64,000 bases of DNA from Zunongwangia sp. HGR-M22. Its GTDB lineage: Bacteria > Bacteroidota > Bacteroidia > Flavobacteriales > Flavobacteriaceae. The notes under the pieces were generated by a model. That model saw only the letters and a list, made by a program, of their open reading frames with translations, was not told where the DNA came from and ran no database searches. This document shows, one piece after another, positions 1 through 10,658 of this stretch. A program made the translations under genes and the position numbers. The stretch spans positions 1,539,001-1,603,000 of the forward strand of contig NZ_CP115159.1 of assembly GCF_027594425.1 (NCBI RefSeq), written 5' to 3'. Within the stretch, counting starts at the first letter, position 1; every line of letters starts with the position of its first letter.

Positions 1-1113
1 GAAATCCTGATTATCAATCAAGCCTTGATTTACCTGAAAAAGGTTGGCGAAATATTCAGTAACTCCTTCGTACATCCATAAATGTTGACTCATTTTAGGG
101 TCGTTATAATCAAAATAATGAATCTCATTAGAATGAACACTTAATGGTGTTACGATATGGAAAAATTCGTGCGAAACCACATCCTTCATACTTTCATCAA
201 GCTGCTCGTTCGTCATTGTTTCAGGAAGTACAACTACCGTACTGGTATGATGTTCTAAAGCACCGAAACCACGAGCATCTGGAGCTTCTAGATTTGAAAG
301 ATAAAGTAATATCGCATATTTTTTAGTGTCGTTTATGTCTCCTAAAAATTGCTTTTGCGCACTAATCATTTTTTGAATGCCAGGCTTGATATCTTGTGCT
401 GAAAATTTCCCAGATGGTGAATACACATCCAAAAGAACTTTCATTCCCTGTACATCAAAACTAGTGGTATCTGGTTTTGCATACATGATAGGATGATCGG
501 TAACTTCAAAGTAACGACCTACATTATAAATATCTGTGCTAACGCTGTCAGTTTTATCTTCATTTTTTGTTTGAGAAATTAAGCTTGTACCTGCGATTAA
601 ACCGTCTGGACGTGTAACTTCTATGCGATAAGGTTCTTCCTGCAGCGAATTAAAATAACCTACAAATCCATGCAAATTCAGCATAAAATTATTTGAAGCA
701 TCGATATTTGTACCTGCTGGAGAAAATACATCTTTTTCGCCTTCGATATCAAAACTATCATTTACCTGGTAAGAAACTTTATCTAAATTTTTAGCGTCGC
801 TTATTGTCCAGGTGTTGTCGTCGTTGTGCGATACTTGTAATTCGTTACCGTCGTAATCATAGGCTTTAAAATTTTCTACAAATCTGCCGTAATTATCGGT
901 GGAGTAGGTCCCGGGAACGGTTTTCGGGATAAAAAAGCTAATTTCTTCGGTAGTGATTTTTGCAGGATCTATGGTAACTTTTACTTTGTCGTCTTCAACA
1001 TTTACCAGATCTAATTTAGCAATAACCGGCTGATCTTTAGAACTTAGGTTTTGAGTGGTCTTACATGAGTACAAACTGGCCAATAAAGCCGCTGTATACA
1101 GTATTTTCTTCAT
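1..1113 (-). CDS. M61-family metallopeptidase (glycyl aminopeptidase-like), lipoprotein, 3' end beyond window
   Basis: The reading frame is open from the ATG at 1113 to the left edge (371 codons) and is cut off by the window. The N-terminus has a short hydrophobic stretch ending SLYSC (Cys17 or near), a lipoprotein signal. A zinc-binding HEFFH sits at residues 315-319, followed about 25 residues later by a WMYEGVTEYF segment that would supply the third zinc ligand (Glu). An N-terminal beta-rich domain before a thermolysin-like HExxH domain is the usual M61 arrangement; the C-terminal PDZ-like domain would lie outside the window. It probably trims peptides at the cell surface or in the periplasm. 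It is separated from the proline operon by a strong terminator. Confident on the peptidase family, less on substrate. Confidence 0.85.
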   Translation of the reverse strand, partial: MKKILYTAALLASLYSCKTTQNLSSKDQPVIAKLDLVNVEDDKVKVTIDPAKITTEEISFFIPKTVPGTYSTDNYGRFVENFKAYDYDGNELQVSHNDDNTWTISDAKNLDKVSYQVNDSFDIEGEKDVFSPAGTNIDASNNFMLNLHGFVGYFNSLQEEPYRIEVTRPDGLIAGTSLISQTKNEDKTDSVSTDIYNVGRYFEVTDHPIMYAKPDTTSFDVQGMKVLLDVYSPSGKFSAQDIKPGIQKMISAQKQFLGDINDTKKYAILLYLSNLEAPDARGFGALEHHTSTVVVLPETMTNEQLDESMKDVVSHEFFHIVTPLSVHSNEIHYFDYNDPKMSQHLWMYEGVTEYFANLFQVNQGLIDNQDF

Positions 1114-1193
1114 TGTATTATTTTCTTTCCTATTTAGACTATTACTAACAGAAATTGTTACATTTTATTATAATTTATTTTGGGTACGGATAT

Positions 1194-1228
1194 AAAAAAA
1201 GAGTGACTTTTTAAGCCACTCTTTTTTT
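1194..1228. terminator. Rho-independent terminator after proA
   Basis: A perfect 12-bp stem (AAAAAAAGAGTG / CACTCTTTTTTT) with an 11-nt loop lies just downstream of the proA stop on the minus strand. A and T tracts on both sides make it potentially bidirectional, but the only transcript it is placed to end is the proCBA operon; it insulates the M61 gene from it. Confidence 0.85.
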
Positions 1229-1249
1229 AAGTCTCAATTTAAATTGAAA

Positions 1250-2449
1250 TTATTCTCTAATGTGTCCATCACCTAACACATAATATTTATTTGTTGTTAA
1301 TTGTTTTAATCCTAATGGCCCGCGGTGGTGTAATTTATCAGTACTAATTGCTAATTCTGCACCAACTCCCATTTGGCCACCATCTGTAAATCTGGTAGAA
1401 GCATTATGGTAAACAGCAGCACTATCTACTTGTTCCATAAATTTAGTTGCTTCCGCTTTATCTGTTGTAATAATGGAGGCAGAGTGCCCACCTGAATATT
1501 TATTAATTTTTTCGATAGCAGCGTCTAAACCATCAATACTACCAATTACAATCTTCATGGCAAGAAATTCTTCATACCACGTAGATTCTGATGGTACTTC
1601 TTCTTCGTCACTAAGTATTTTTTTAACGTCCTTATCAACCAAGATTTTGACTTCGTTAGATTTGAACATCTCCTGAAGTTCTTTCAACTTTTCTTCATAA
1701 TTAGGAACATTAACGTCTACTAAAACTTTATCTAAAGCATTACAACCAGAAATCTTATCGATTTTTGCATTTAGCATCACTTTTTTTGCAGTTTCAAAGT
1801 CGGCATTTTTAGAAACGTAAAGGAAATTATTTCCTCTACCACTTACTAAAACTGCTCCTGTAGCATGTTCTTTCACGAAACCTATTAGTCGTTCTCCACC
1901 ACGTGGTACTATTAAATCTAATTGTACTGGTGGGTTTTTTAGGAATTCCTGAGTTTCTGGTCGACTAAGGTGCAATAACTCAATCCAATTTGAATCTAAA
2001 TCATTTTCCTTTAGTGCATCATGCCAACATTGCACAAGAATTTTATTACTATTTATTGCTTCTTTACCACCTTTTAAATATATCTTATTATTGGCTTTAA
2101 AAGCAAGTACGGCAGCTTCTATAGTCACATCAGGACGAGATTCGTAAATAATCATGATGTTTCCAAAAGGTGCCGTTTTGTTAGTGATATCCAGACCAGT
2201 ATCCAAAGTTCTTTTTTCGATCGTCTGGCCAACAGGGTCTTCCTGTTCCATTACATCTTTTACAGATGTAATCATACCATCCACTTTTTTATCATCACAA
2301 ACCAGTCGATCGTACATCGCCTGATCTCCTTCTCCAAAAGCTTCAAGATCCTTTTTATTTTCTGTGATAATTTCTTGGCGTTTTTCATCTAGGATGCGCA
2401 TCATAGATTTTAAAACGTTATTCTTTTTATCTGAATTTAAAAGTATCAT
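1250..2449 (-). CDS. proA: Gamma-glutamyl phosphate reductase
   Basis: Second enzyme of proline synthesis: NADPH-dependent reduction of glutamyl-5-phosphate to glutamate semialdehyde in the cytoplasm. The 399-residue length fits the ALDH-superfamily ProA. The catalytic cysteine is Cys236 in SGCNALDKVLVD. Other family signatures are APFGNIMIIYESRPDVT near residue 93 and the C-terminal FTDGGQMGVGAELAIST segment. It is the last gene of a three-gene minus-strand run, 107 bp after proB, and ends at a terminator. The start at 2449 gives MILLNSDKKN; no better internal start is seen. The product of ProB is unstable, so co-transcription with proB makes sense. Confidence 0.96.
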   Translation of the reverse strand: MILLNSDKKNNVLKSMMRILDEKRQEIITENKKDLEAFGEGDQAMYDRLVCDDKKVDGMITSVKDVMEQEDPVGQTIEKRTLDTGLDITNKTAPFGNIMIIYESRPDVTIEAAVLAFKANNKIYLKGGKEAINSNKILVQCWHDALKENDLDSNWIELLHLSRPETQEFLKNPPVQLDLIVPRGGERLIGFVKEHATGAVLVSGRGNNFLYVSKNADFETAKKVMLNAKIDKISGCNALDKVLVDVNVPNYEEKLKELQEMFKSNEVKILVDKDVKKILSDEEEVPSESTWYEEFLAMKIVIGSIDGLDAAIEKINKYSGGHSASIITTDKAEATKFMEQVDSAAVYHNASTRFTDGGQMGVGAELAISTDKLHHRGPLGLKQLTTNKYYVLGDGHIRE

Positions 2450-2556
2450 TTAATCTAATTTTAGTGGTTTAATCCTATATATAGGATTTAATTTTATTTA
2501 GTTTCTGGAATCTTACAAATTGGTTGGTTAGTTATTTAGTGTATTCCAGAGTTATT

Positions 2557-3333
2557 TTAAGAGGTAAATTTGGTTCCAACCGGTTTACCTTTCACTATAT
2601 CGAGAATCACATTAGGTCTTTTACCATTTGCGATATATGTAGTGATATTTTTAGAGGCTGTTTCTTTTGCAATCTTAATTTTAGACTCCATTCCTCCACG
2701 ACCTTCACCTTCACCTTTACCAGATTCCTGAACGTATTTTTCAACATTTTGATCTACCTGGACTTTATTGAGTTTTTCAGAATCGTCATCATCTGGATGT
2801 CCAGTATAAAGCCCATCTGTATCACTTAAAATGATAAGAGAATCTGCACCAATAAGTTCAGCTACAAGACTAGCTAGTTCATCATTATCAGAAAACATCG
2901 ACATGGTGACTGATACGGCATCATCTTCGTTCGCAATCGGTATTATTCCTTCAGAAAGTAAAGATTCGTAACAGTTAATCATATTTTCTCTATGAATCCC
3001 TGGGCTAAAATCTCTTTTAGTGGCAAGTACTTGGGCGCAACGCATTCCGTAGTCATGAAAAATACTATAGTAATGTCTCATCATTCTTGGTTGCCCTACT
3101 GAAGAGTATACTTGTCTTCTTTTTGAAGGTTCTTTGATATTAATTTCTCCCAAGATTTCTTTACCTGCAATAGCTGAACCTGAAGATACTAAAACCGTCA
3201 TAATATCTTCTTCGTATAACTCTGAGATTTGTTCTACTAAATGTTTAAGTATTGGTCCCAGAATTCTATTGTCTTTATTGGTCATAACATTAGTACCAAC
3301 TTTTACGACAATTCTTTTCTTTTTAGTTTCCAT
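2557..3333 (-). CDS. proB: Glutamate 5-kinase without PUA domain
   Basis: First committed enzyme of proline synthesis, phosphorylating glutamate with ATP. The 258 residues cover only the amino-acid-kinase domain: VVKVGTNVM at the N-terminus, VSSGSAIAGKEIL around residue 50, NEDDAVS and the DNDELASLVAELIGADSLIILSD region in the middle, and the GGMESKIKIAK nucleotide-binding loop near residue 213. Enterobacterial ProB is about 367 residues because it carries a C-terminal PUA domain; that domain is absent here, as in many Bacteroidota and plants. Feedback inhibition by proline may therefore differ, which is inference. It lies 30 bp after the proC stop. Confidence 0.95.
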   Translation of the reverse strand: METKKKRIVVKVGTNVMTNKDNRILGPILKHLVEQISELYEEDIMTVLVSSGSAIAGKEILGEINIKEPSKRRQVYSSVGQPRMMRHYYSIFHDYGMRCAQVLATKRDFSPGIHRENMINCYESLLSEGIIPIANEDDAVSVTMSMFSDNDELASLVAELIGADSLIILSDTDGLYTGHPDDDDSEKLNKVQVDQNVEKYVQESGKGEGEGRGGMESKIKIAKETASKNITTYIANGKRPNVILDIVKGKPVGTKFTS

Positions 3334-3363
3334 TATAAAATTTTGATAGTATTAGTTAGTTAA

Positions 3364-4167
3364 TTACTCTTCGCCAAGTTCTACAGCACGATTGAAGGCT
3401 GCGTATGCCGCTTCTTTAATTAATTCTTTCACATTATTATCGTCCATCGAGTCTAAAGCTGCTCTTGTAGTTCCACCCTTAGAGGCTACTCTTTCCATCC
3501 AAGTATCTGGCGAAAGATCGTGCTGATTAAAAAGTTCTACTGCACCTTCAAAAGTCTGGCTAACCAAAACTTTACTATCATTTTCAGAGAATCCCATTTT
3601 TAAAGCTGCTTCAAGCATAGATCCCATAAAATAGAATACGTATGCTGGTCCACTACCACTAATACCTGTAGAGGCATCTATGAAATTTTCGTTTTTAACT
3701 TTTATAGATTCGCCAGTGGTATCCAACAAATTTCTAACCATTAAAAGTTCTACTCTAGAAACTTCCTTCGCAGCGGTGTAAGAAGTAACTCCTTTACCAA
3801 CTTGTGCTGGAAGATTAGGCATAGATCTAACAACTTTCTTGATGCCTAAGCCATTTTGTATGGTTTTAATGGTAACACCTGCCATTAAGGAAACAAAAAT
3901 TTGTTCGTCATTAACCATAGGGCTTATTTCTTTGAAAAGCTCTTCGGTATGATATGGTTTTACAGCTAAAAATACAATATCTGCTTGCGGTAAGCAATGG
4001 TCTATTTTATCGAAAACATCAAAATGGTCTACTTTACTTAAGTCGGTAATAACTTCGGCAGATTTATCGAAAATCATAAGATTTCTTCGATTTAGCAGAC
4101 TGCTTTTCGCCATTCCTTCGGCGTAAGTGAGTCCCATATTTCCTGCTCCAATAACTAATACTTTCAT
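3364..4167 (-). CDS. proC: Pyrroline-5-carboxylate reductase
   Basis: Last step of proline synthesis, reducing pyrroline-5-carboxylate with NAD(P)H. The N-terminal Rossmann motif VLVIGAGNMG begins three residues after the chosen ATG at 4167; a longer frame to 4206 adds 13 basic residues upstream of this motif that are not expected. The C-terminal dimerisation domain shows the family signature GISGSGPAYVFYFMGSM and then ASKGGTTRAALDSM. Length from this start is 267 residues, the usual size. First gene of the proC-proB-proA operon, so the whole glutamate-to-proline route is made from one transcript. Confidence 0.95.
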   Translation of the reverse strand: MKVLVIGAGNMGLTYAEGMAKSSLLNRRNLMIFDKSAEVITDLSKVDHFDVFDKIDHCLPQADIVFLAVKPYHTEELFKEISPMVNDEQIFVSLMAGVTIKTIQNGLGIKKVVRSMPNLPAQVGKGVTSYTAAKEVSRVELLMVRNLLDTTGESIKVKNENFIDASTGISGSGPAYVFYFMGSMLEAALKMGFSENDSKVLVSQTFEGAVELFNQHDLSPDTWMERVASKGGTTRAALDSMDDNNVKELIKEAAYAAFNRAVELGEE

Positions 4168-4711
4168 TTTTATGTTTTTCAATTTTGTTTGCGACCTCTG
4201 TCGCATTTATTTAGTTAAACTTTGTTTTATATCTCAAAGACCGTGCGAGCCAAAATGTATGTTTCTGCTCACAAAATTTAAGAGGGCTTAATATAGGATG
4301 AAATTGTTTTAACAAAATCTCAACTGGAGTTAAAGAAATGCAAAGATTTAAAGAATGTATTCTGAACTTTATATTATTTAAAGCAATATATAAAGGTCGC
4401 TAGAAGGTGTTTGGAGAGTATTTAGCCACAAATATTTAGATTTTATTATTGTTAAAATATCATAAAATTTATTAATTGAAATGAGCGCGCTATGTATGTA
4501 TTGAAATTTTCTATGATTAATAATTATTTTTTATAGCTGCCGAACTGACAAATGCAACTGATAAGCTGGCAGAAACTTTAGTCCCGCTTTTTAATTTTTG
4601 AACTAAAATCTTGTGAATACCGTGCATTTTAAACTCTTTTGTATTATTACAAATGCAATTAATCCGATATATTTGACATTTACACGTGTAAACTACTGCT
4701 CATAAATTTTA
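4168..4711. other. Intergenic region between divergent proC and the sensor-kinase operon
   Basis: About 540 bp without a credible gene; short frames have no recognisable composition. It must hold the promoters for both divergent operons. The only clear element is a TAnnTTTG box near the right end (see separate entry). No terminator, repeat or RNA structure was recognised. Confidence 0.5.
4668..4675 (+). promoter_or_regulatory. Candidate -7 promoter element of the CheB/CheR-kinase operon
   Basis: TATATTTG matches the Bacteroidota -7 consensus TAnnTTTG at all fixed positions and sits 36 bp before the start codon at 4712. A TTTG at 4638-4641 is the nearest upstream -33-like element, but the 26-bp spacing is longer than the usual 19-21, so only the -7 box is proposed. 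Confidence 0.45.
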
Positions 4712-7700
4712 ATGACTAGAAATAACAAACTAACGACGCAAAAAGTAAAGCAGATTAATAGTAAAGATGTAGAATCCAGGATTATTGCTGTTGGAGCAAG
4801 TGCTGGGGGACTAGAAGCTTTAAAAGCTTTTTTCGGTGGCTTACCGGAAGAGGACAATAACACCTATATTGTAATTCAGCATCTATCACCCGATCATAAG
4901 AGTATGATGGGAGAATTGCTTGAAAAATTTACAAATCTGCCTATAAAACAGATTCAGGACGGTATCACCATAGAAGATAAAACTATTTATCTTATTCCGC
5001 CAAAATCTAATCTTTTGATAGAAGACGGGAAACTTAAATTGGTGAAAAAACCAGAAAGAGCACATCTTAATCTACCCATAGATATGTTTATGGAATCGCT
5101 TTCACGCTATAAAAAGAACAGAGCGGTAGCAATTATTCTTAGCGGTACGGGGAGTGATGGAACCAGAGGCATTAGAGCGATTAAAGGCAATGATGGGATG
5201 GTAATGGTGCAAGATCCCAATCAATCCAAATTTGATGGAATGCCTAAAAGCGCCATCCAAACTGGATTAGTAGATTACATTCTACCTGCAGAAGAAATGG
5301 GGGAAGAGCTTAGAAAATTTATAAATGCCCCTTTAATTTTTGATATTGAAAATCATGATGTAGAATTTGATCAAAAAACGCTTTCTAAAATATTGAGTTT
5401 GATTGATGAAAAAACTGGGCTTGATTTTAGAGAATATAAGTATTCTACATTAGCAAGAAGGGTAGCTAGACGTGTAAATGTTTGCAGTTGCAGTAGTTTA
5501 GAAGAGTATTACGACATGCTATTAAATAACGATGAAGAGATACCTATGCTTTATCGTGAATTCTTAATTGGTGTCACCAACTTTTTTAGAGATGAACGGG
5601 TTTGGGAAATTGTTGCAGATGATATTATTCCAGAACTTGTTGAAAGTAAATCAAATAACGATGTCCTTAAAATATGGGATGTTGGATGTAGCACGGGAGA
5701 AGAAGCATATTCCTTAGCAATGCTTATTCATGAAGAAATGCAGCGCCAGGATAAAGTGTTGGAAGTTAAAATTTTTGCAACAGATATTTCTCAGGAACAT
5801 CTTGATATTGGTAGTGCTGGGATTTATTCTGAAAGTGTTGTTGCAAATGTTGAGGATAAATTTCTAAAAAAGTTTTTCGTAAAAAAACCGGAAGGCTACC
5901 AAATCGTAGAGAAAATTCGCCGTATGGTGATTTTTTCTAAACATAATATTATAAAGAATCCACCTTTTAGTAATATGGATGCGGTATTTTGCCGTAATCT
6001 ATTGATATATTTCCAGGCATCTATTCAAAAGAAAACAATGGATGTGTTACATTATTCGCTTAAAGAATATGGGTTTTTAGTTTTAGGCACCAGCGAAACA
6101 GTGACTTCTCACAGAGAGTCCTTTGAAGATATTAGCAGAAAGTGGAAAATTTTTAGGAATGTACATCCTAGATCCAGAATTAGAACTCGAAGTCTGAAAT
6201 CGACTACCGGAAGAAATCACTCAGAGCGAGAGGAGGAATATAAAAGAGCACCTAAAAGCAGAGATAATCGTAACTATAATAATAGTAAGCAGAAGTTTGT
6301 AAAAGAACTTAATGATGCTATTATGGAACAATTTGGAGCTGCGAGTGTATACGTAGATTCTGAATTTAATATAATGGAAGCTGTTGGTGAATTTAGAAAA
6401 TACGCCAACTTACCAATTTCAGGTTTTACTACAAACCTGATCGAAATGCTTAATAAAGACCTTAAGCATGTGGTGCAGTCCACTACAAAAAAAGCAGCGA
6501 AAGAAAATAAAAGAGTTGTATATCACGATGCAATCGTTAAAGAAGGAGAAGATAGGCTTATAAAAATGGATATCGTAGTTAAGCCATTTAAGCCTAAAAA
6601 TCTTGATAACGAAAATAATTTTGTGCTTACTTTTATTGAAAAAGAAGTAAAAGAGGAAGATACTATTGAGGTTGAACAAATTACTATTAGTGGTAGAACT
6701 CAAGAATATATTGTTGAACTTGAAGAGGAACTAAGAAGAACAAAAGAGGAACTCCAAACTTCTTTAGAAGAGATAGAAACCAGTAACGAAGAACTGCAAG
6801 CTGCCAATGAAGAGTTATTAGCCTCTAATGAAGAATTACAGAGTACCAATGAAGAGCTACAAAGCGTTAACGAAGAGATTAATACCGTTAATGCTGAAAA
6901 TATTCAGAAAATGGATGATTTAGCTCAGCTTAATGCTGATATGAATAACCTTCTGGAAAGTACGAATATTGGTACTATTTTCTTAGATAGCGATTTACGA
7001 ATTAGAAAGTTTACTCCGGCAATAAAAAAACATTTTAGTCTTATAAACGCTGATGTAGGACGGCCTATCGACAACTTTACAACCAACTTTGGTGTTAATA
7101 GGGGAAAAGGCCTTGTAGATCGTTGCCATAAGGTGATGGAAACCAATAAAACATTAGAGCGTAATATTCTTTCTAAAGAAGGAAGAAATTACCTACAGCG
7201 AATTTCTCCATTTAGAAATGGTGAAGATAATACAGAAGGGATTGTAATTACTTTTGTAGATATAGAATCACTTCAAAAAGCTAAAAATAAACTACTTGCT
7301 AGTGAGCGAAGATTCAAATCGTTTTACGAGGAAGATCCTGTATTACACTTTAGTGTAGATCCAAAAACTTCAGAAATTGTTCAATGTAATCAAGAAGCTG
7401 TTGAAAAGCTAGAATATGATTCTAAAGAGGATATTATCGGTAAGCCAATCTTCGAGCTTTATGAAGACGAATCTAAACTACGTGCATTACGCCTTAATAA
7501 ATTATTTCAGGAAAAAGGAGAACTTAAAAATGTAGAGCAGGAGATGGTCACTAAAAATGGTCGTGTTGTTCCTGTAATCATGAATTCTACTGTAGAACTG
7601 GATGAAAACGGTAATGGGATCACTAATCGCTTTACATGTGTAGATATTTCTGAATTGAAAACAGTGCAGGATGAACTAGAGCAACAAAAGAAAGATCTTC

Positions 7701-8377
7701 AAAGAGCCAATCATGATCTAGAGCAGTTTGTTTCTATTTGTTCCCACGATCTTCAGGAGCCTTTGAGTACAATTAAATTTGGAAGTGATATTCTTGGTAA
7801 AATCTATTCCGATAAGTTAGATCAAAAAGGTAAAGACTACATAAAGTATATAGACGAGGCTTCCGATCGATTATCAGCGCAGATAAAAGCCTTACTAGAA
7901 CATTCAAGAATTGGTAGAAATACCAAGAAAAAAATGGTTGATACCAGAGAACTTGCCGAGGTTGTGAAGTATGATTTAACCAAAAGAATAAAAGATACTA
8001 ATGCAAAAGTTCATATTGGTAGTTTACCAAAATTGAAGGTGTATGAGGTAGAAATGCGATTGCTTTTCCAAAATCTGTTAAGTAACGCTTTAAAGTATTG
8101 CGCTAAAGATAAAACTCCAGAAGTTCGAATTTCATCTTATCAAGAAAATGAATATTGGGTATTTTCTGTAATGGATAATGGTATTGGAATTTCAGAAGAA
8201 GATCAGAAAAATATATTTACCATATTTAACAGAGTTCCTACAGAAGAAAAATACGAAGGTACTGGTGTGGGACTTGCACATGTTCATAAAATAGTAATAC
8301 TTCACGGAGGAACAATCTGGGTGGATAGCCAACCAGGAGTGGGAAGTACTTTTTATTTTAAAATTAAAGCAAAATAA
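4712..8377 (+). CDS. CheB-CheR-PAS-histidine kinase fusion
   Basis: A 1221-residue cytoplasmic signalling protein. Residues about 20-205 are a CheB methylesterase domain with the Ser-His-Asp triad visible as Ser30 (GASAGG), His57 (IQHLSPDH) and Asp149 (GTGSDGTRG). Residues about 215-485 are a CheR methyltransferase with the SAM motif [13 protein letters not shown] (322-334) and [10 protein letters not shown] long Glu/Leu/Asn-rich coiled coil with repeated EELQ units follows (about 665-750), then two PAS domains, and a HisKA/HATPase kinase with His1012 in [11 protein letters not shown] and nucleotide-binding DNGIGI and [12 protein letters not shown] motifs. No receiver domain and no membrane segment. 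No chemoreceptors or other che genes are nearby, so the target of the CheB/CheR domains is unknown. The stop abuts the phytochrome start. Confidence 0.93.
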   Translation: MTRNNKLTTQKVKQINSKDVESRIIAVGASAGGLEALKAFFGGLPEEDNNTYIVIQHLSPDHKSMMGELLEKFTNLPIKQIQDGITIEDKTIYLIPPKSNLLIEDGKLKLVKKPERAHLNLPIDMFMESLSRYKKNRAVAIILSGTGSDGTRGIRAIKGNDGMVMVQDPNQSKFDGMPKSAIQTGLVDYILPAEEMGEELRKFINAPLIFDIENHDVEFDQKTLSKILSLIDEKTGLDFREYKYSTLARRVARRVNVCSCSSLEEYYDMLLNNDEEIPMLYREFLIGVTNFFRDERVWEIVADDIIPELVESKSNNDVLKIWDVGCSTGEEAYSLAMLIHEEMQRQDKVLEVKIFATDISQEHLDIGSAGIYSESVVANVEDKFLKKFFVKKPEGYQIVEKIRRMVIFSKHNIIKNPPFSNMDAVFCRNLLIYFQASIQKKTMDVLHYSLKEYGFLVLGTSETVTSHRESFEDISRKWKIFRNVHPRSRIRTRSLKSTTGRNHSEREEEYKRAPKSRDNRNYNNSKQKFVKELNDAIMEQFGAASVYVDSEFNIMEAVGEFRKYANLPISGFTTNLIEMLNKDLKHVVQSTTKKAAKENKRVVYHDAIVKEGEDRLIKMDIVVKPFKPKNLDNENNFVLTFIEKEVKEEDTIEVEQITISGRTQEYIVELEEELRRTKEELQTSLEEIETSNEELQAANEELLASNEELQSTNEELQSVNEEINTVNAENIQKMDDLAQLNADMNNLLESTNIGTIFLDSDLRIRKFTPAIKKHFSLINADVGRPIDNFTTNFGVNRGKGLVDRCHKVMETNKTLERNILSKEGRNYLQRISPFRNGEDNTEGIVITFVDIESLQKAKNKLLASERRFKSFYEEDPVLHFSVDPKTSEIVQCNQEAVEKLEYDSKEDIIGKPIFELYEDESKLRALRLNKLFQEKGELKNVEQEMVTKNGRVVPVIMNSTVELDENGNGITNRFTCVDISELKTVQDELEQQKKDLQRANHDLEQFVSICSHDLQEPLSTIKFGSDILGKIYSDKLDQKGKDYIKYIDEASDRLSAQIKALLEHSRIGRNTKKKMVDTRELAEVVKYDLTKRIKDTNAKVHIGSLPKLKVYEVEMRLLFQNLLSNALKYCAKDKTPEVRISSYQENEYWVFSVMDNGIGISEEDQKNIFTIFNRVPTEEKYEGTGVGLAHVHKIVILHGGTIWVDSQPGVGSTFYFKIKAK

Positions 8378-10603
8378 ATGGCGACAGGCGCATATAGCGA
8401 GCAGGAAATAACACTTACTAATTGCGATAGGGAACCTATACATATTATAGGAAAAGCACAAGAACATGGGGTTATCATGATTTGTGATCTTAATACCTTA
8501 AGTGTTTCTCAATGCAGTGCTAATGTAGAAAGTATTTTTGGGATTGATCTTGCAACGATTTTAGGAGCGCCTTTAATAGAGGTTTTACCCAAAAAAGTAG
8601 CTAAATCTTTTAAAAGAAAATTAAAAAATAATGAGAGCCTACTTCCAAAGAAGTTTAAAATAGGTAATCAAAAATTTTTAAGCATTCCTTCTATATCAAA
8701 AGATTTCTTGATCCTGGATATAGAGCCCTCGGGAAAATCGTTGGATCCAGTTGGTTTTCAAGAACAACTAACTAAAATTTTAGCAGAGCTAAATGATAGC
8801 GGTTCTGTAAACGATATGTGCCAACAAGCTGCCATGCTTGTTAAATATCTTTTCGATTATGATCGCGTTATGATTTATAAATTTGACGAAGATTGGAATG
8901 GAGAAGTCGTAGCTGAGGTTAAAGAGCCGCAATTAGAAAGTTGGCTGGGTCTACATTATCCTGCAACCGATATTCCTAAACCTGCTCGTGATATTTTCAT
9001 GAAGCAGGGTGTTCGTATAATAAGTGATGTAAATTATAAAGCCTCACCGATAATTCCTGAAATCTCTCCGATTACGGGACAAGCTTCAGATATATCTAGT
9101 TCAGAATTACGAGCGGTTTCTCCAATTCATATAGAATACCTTCAAAATATGGGAGTTGGTGCTTCTTTAACTGCTGCCATTATTCTGAATGGAGAATTAT
9201 GGGGATTGGTGGCATGTCACCATGCTACACCAAAATTTATAAATTACCATCAAAGACAATCTTGTTTATTTTTAACTCAGGTTTTTTCGAACAAACTTGC
9301 TTTAAAAACAACTAATTTATTCTTAGTCAAAACTTCAGCATCAGATGAGATCCGCAAAAAATTAGTTTTGCAGATGACGTCGATTAATAATATAGTACAT
9401 GCACTTTGCAATTTTGATCCAACTTTTGTTGATATATTAGATTGCGGTGGCGGTGCAATTGTTAAAGACGGAGAAGTATATACTTGTGGTGAAACCCCAG
9501 AGAAAAAAGAAATTGCAAAATTATGTGATCATTTTTTAGTTAATAAAGGAACTTACTTTTCTTCTAAGTCCTTGTCTAATTTATATCCTGAAGCGAGTAA
9601 ATTTAAATCGAAAGCCTCAGGAATTCTTAGTGCGCGATTTGGTAATGAGGAAGGTGATTATATAATTTGGTTTAGACCAGAGGCTAAAGAAACGGTAAGC
9701 TGGGGCGGAAACCCACAAAAAAAAGGATTCATAAAAAACGGAATCGAATATCTTACCCCGCGCAAGTCGTTTGAGCGTTGGGCAGAAAAAGTTTCTGGAA
9801 TAGCCAAGCCATGGGCAGATTATGATCTTGAGGCTGTAAGTAGTTTGTGCGAAAATATAATCCATATTTTAGTTAAAAAGCAAAAGGACGAAATTTATTC
9901 ACTTAATAGTAGGCTAGTAGAAGCAAATAAAGAACTGGAAACGTTTAGTTATAGTGTCTCTCACGATTTAAGAGCACCTCTAAGGGGGATAGACGGTTAT
10001 GCTAGGATATTACAAGATCATTATTGGGATCGCTTGGACGACTATAGCCAAAAGGCGGTAAAAACTATCGTAAAATCGGCTGGAGAAATGGATATAATGA
10101 TCGATGATATTTTGTCATATTCCAAAGTAGGGCAAACAAAATTATCTAAACAATTGTTATCGATAAAGCAAATTGTTACTAACGCGATTGAAGCACAAAA
10201 CGCTGAAAATAATTATCCTGGTACGATCATTAAAATTGATGAAAATTTACCCAAAGCTGTTGGTGATCGCCGCATGATTTCCCAACTGATCAATAATTTA
10301 ATAAGCAATGCTTTAAAATATAGTAGTAAAGAAGAGCTTCCTGAAATAGAGATAGGATTTTTTAAGAAGAAAGAGCAAAATGTTTATTTTATTAAAGATA
10401 ATGGTGTAGGTTTTGATCCTAAATATAAAGAGAAGATTTTCAAATTATTCTCCAGAGTTGCTTCCAAAGACTACCTGGGAACGGGAATTGGTCTTTCTAT
10501 TGCAAAAAAAGTAGTAGACAAGCATAATGGGCAATTATGGGTAGAAACCGAACCGGGCAAAGGATCTGTTTTTTATTTTATTTTGCCAGATTTTGATGAA
10601 TAG
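8378..10603 (+). CDS. bphP: Bacteriophytochrome histidine kinase
   Basis: Red/far-red light sensor kinase, 741 residues. The N-terminus has the biliverdin-attachment signature LTNCDREPIHI with Cys16 as the expected chromophore-linking residue. A PAS domain (about 10-110) precedes the GAF domain, in which DRVMIYKFDEDWNGEV, the LGLHYPATDIPKPARDIF variant of the PxSDIP motif and LWGLVACHH are clear. A PHY domain follows to about residue 505, then a HisKA/HATPase kinase with His529 in SVSHDLRAPL and DNGVGF and GTGIGLSIAKK motifs. The start codon directly follows the preceding stop, so the two kinases are made together. The receiver and heme oxygenase downstream complete the light-sensing unit. 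No output domain other than the kinase. Confidence 0.95.
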   Translation: MATGAYSEQEITLTNCDREPIHIIGKAQEHGVIMICDLNTLSVSQCSANVESIFGIDLATILGAPLIEVLPKKVAKSFKRKLKNNESLLPKKFKIGNQKFLSIPSISKDFLILDIEPSGKSLDPVGFQEQLTKILAELNDSGSVNDMCQQAAMLVKYLFDYDRVMIYKFDEDWNGEVVAEVKEPQLESWLGLHYPATDIPKPARDIFMKQGVRIISDVNYKASPIIPEISPITGQASDISSSELRAVSPIHIEYLQNMGVGASLTAAIILNGELWGLVACHHATPKFINYHQRQSCLFLTQVFSNKLALKTTNLFLVKTSASDEIRKKLVLQMTSINNIVHALCNFDPTFVDILDCGGGAIVKDGEVYTCGETPEKKEIAKLCDHFLVNKGTYFSSKSLSNLYPEASKFKSKASGILSARFGNEEGDYIIWFRPEAKETVSWGGNPQKKGFIKNGIEYLTPRKSFERWAEKVSGIAKPWADYDLEAVSSLCENIIHILVKKQKDEIYSLNSRLVEANKELETFSYSVSHDLRAPLRGIDGYARILQDHYWDRLDDYSQKAVKTIVKSAGEMDIMIDDILSYSKVGQTKLSKQLLSIKQIVTNAIEAQNAENNYPGTIIKIDENLPKAVGDRRMISQLINNLISNALKYSSKEELPEIEIGFFKKKEQNVYFIKDNGVGFDPKYKEKIFKLFSRVASKDYLGTGIGLSIAKKVVDKHNGQLWVETEPGKGSVFYFILPDFDE

Positions 10604-10658
10604 AATTTATTGAAATCTATTTTGTATTTTTCCCACGTAAATAAACCAAATTTATTAG

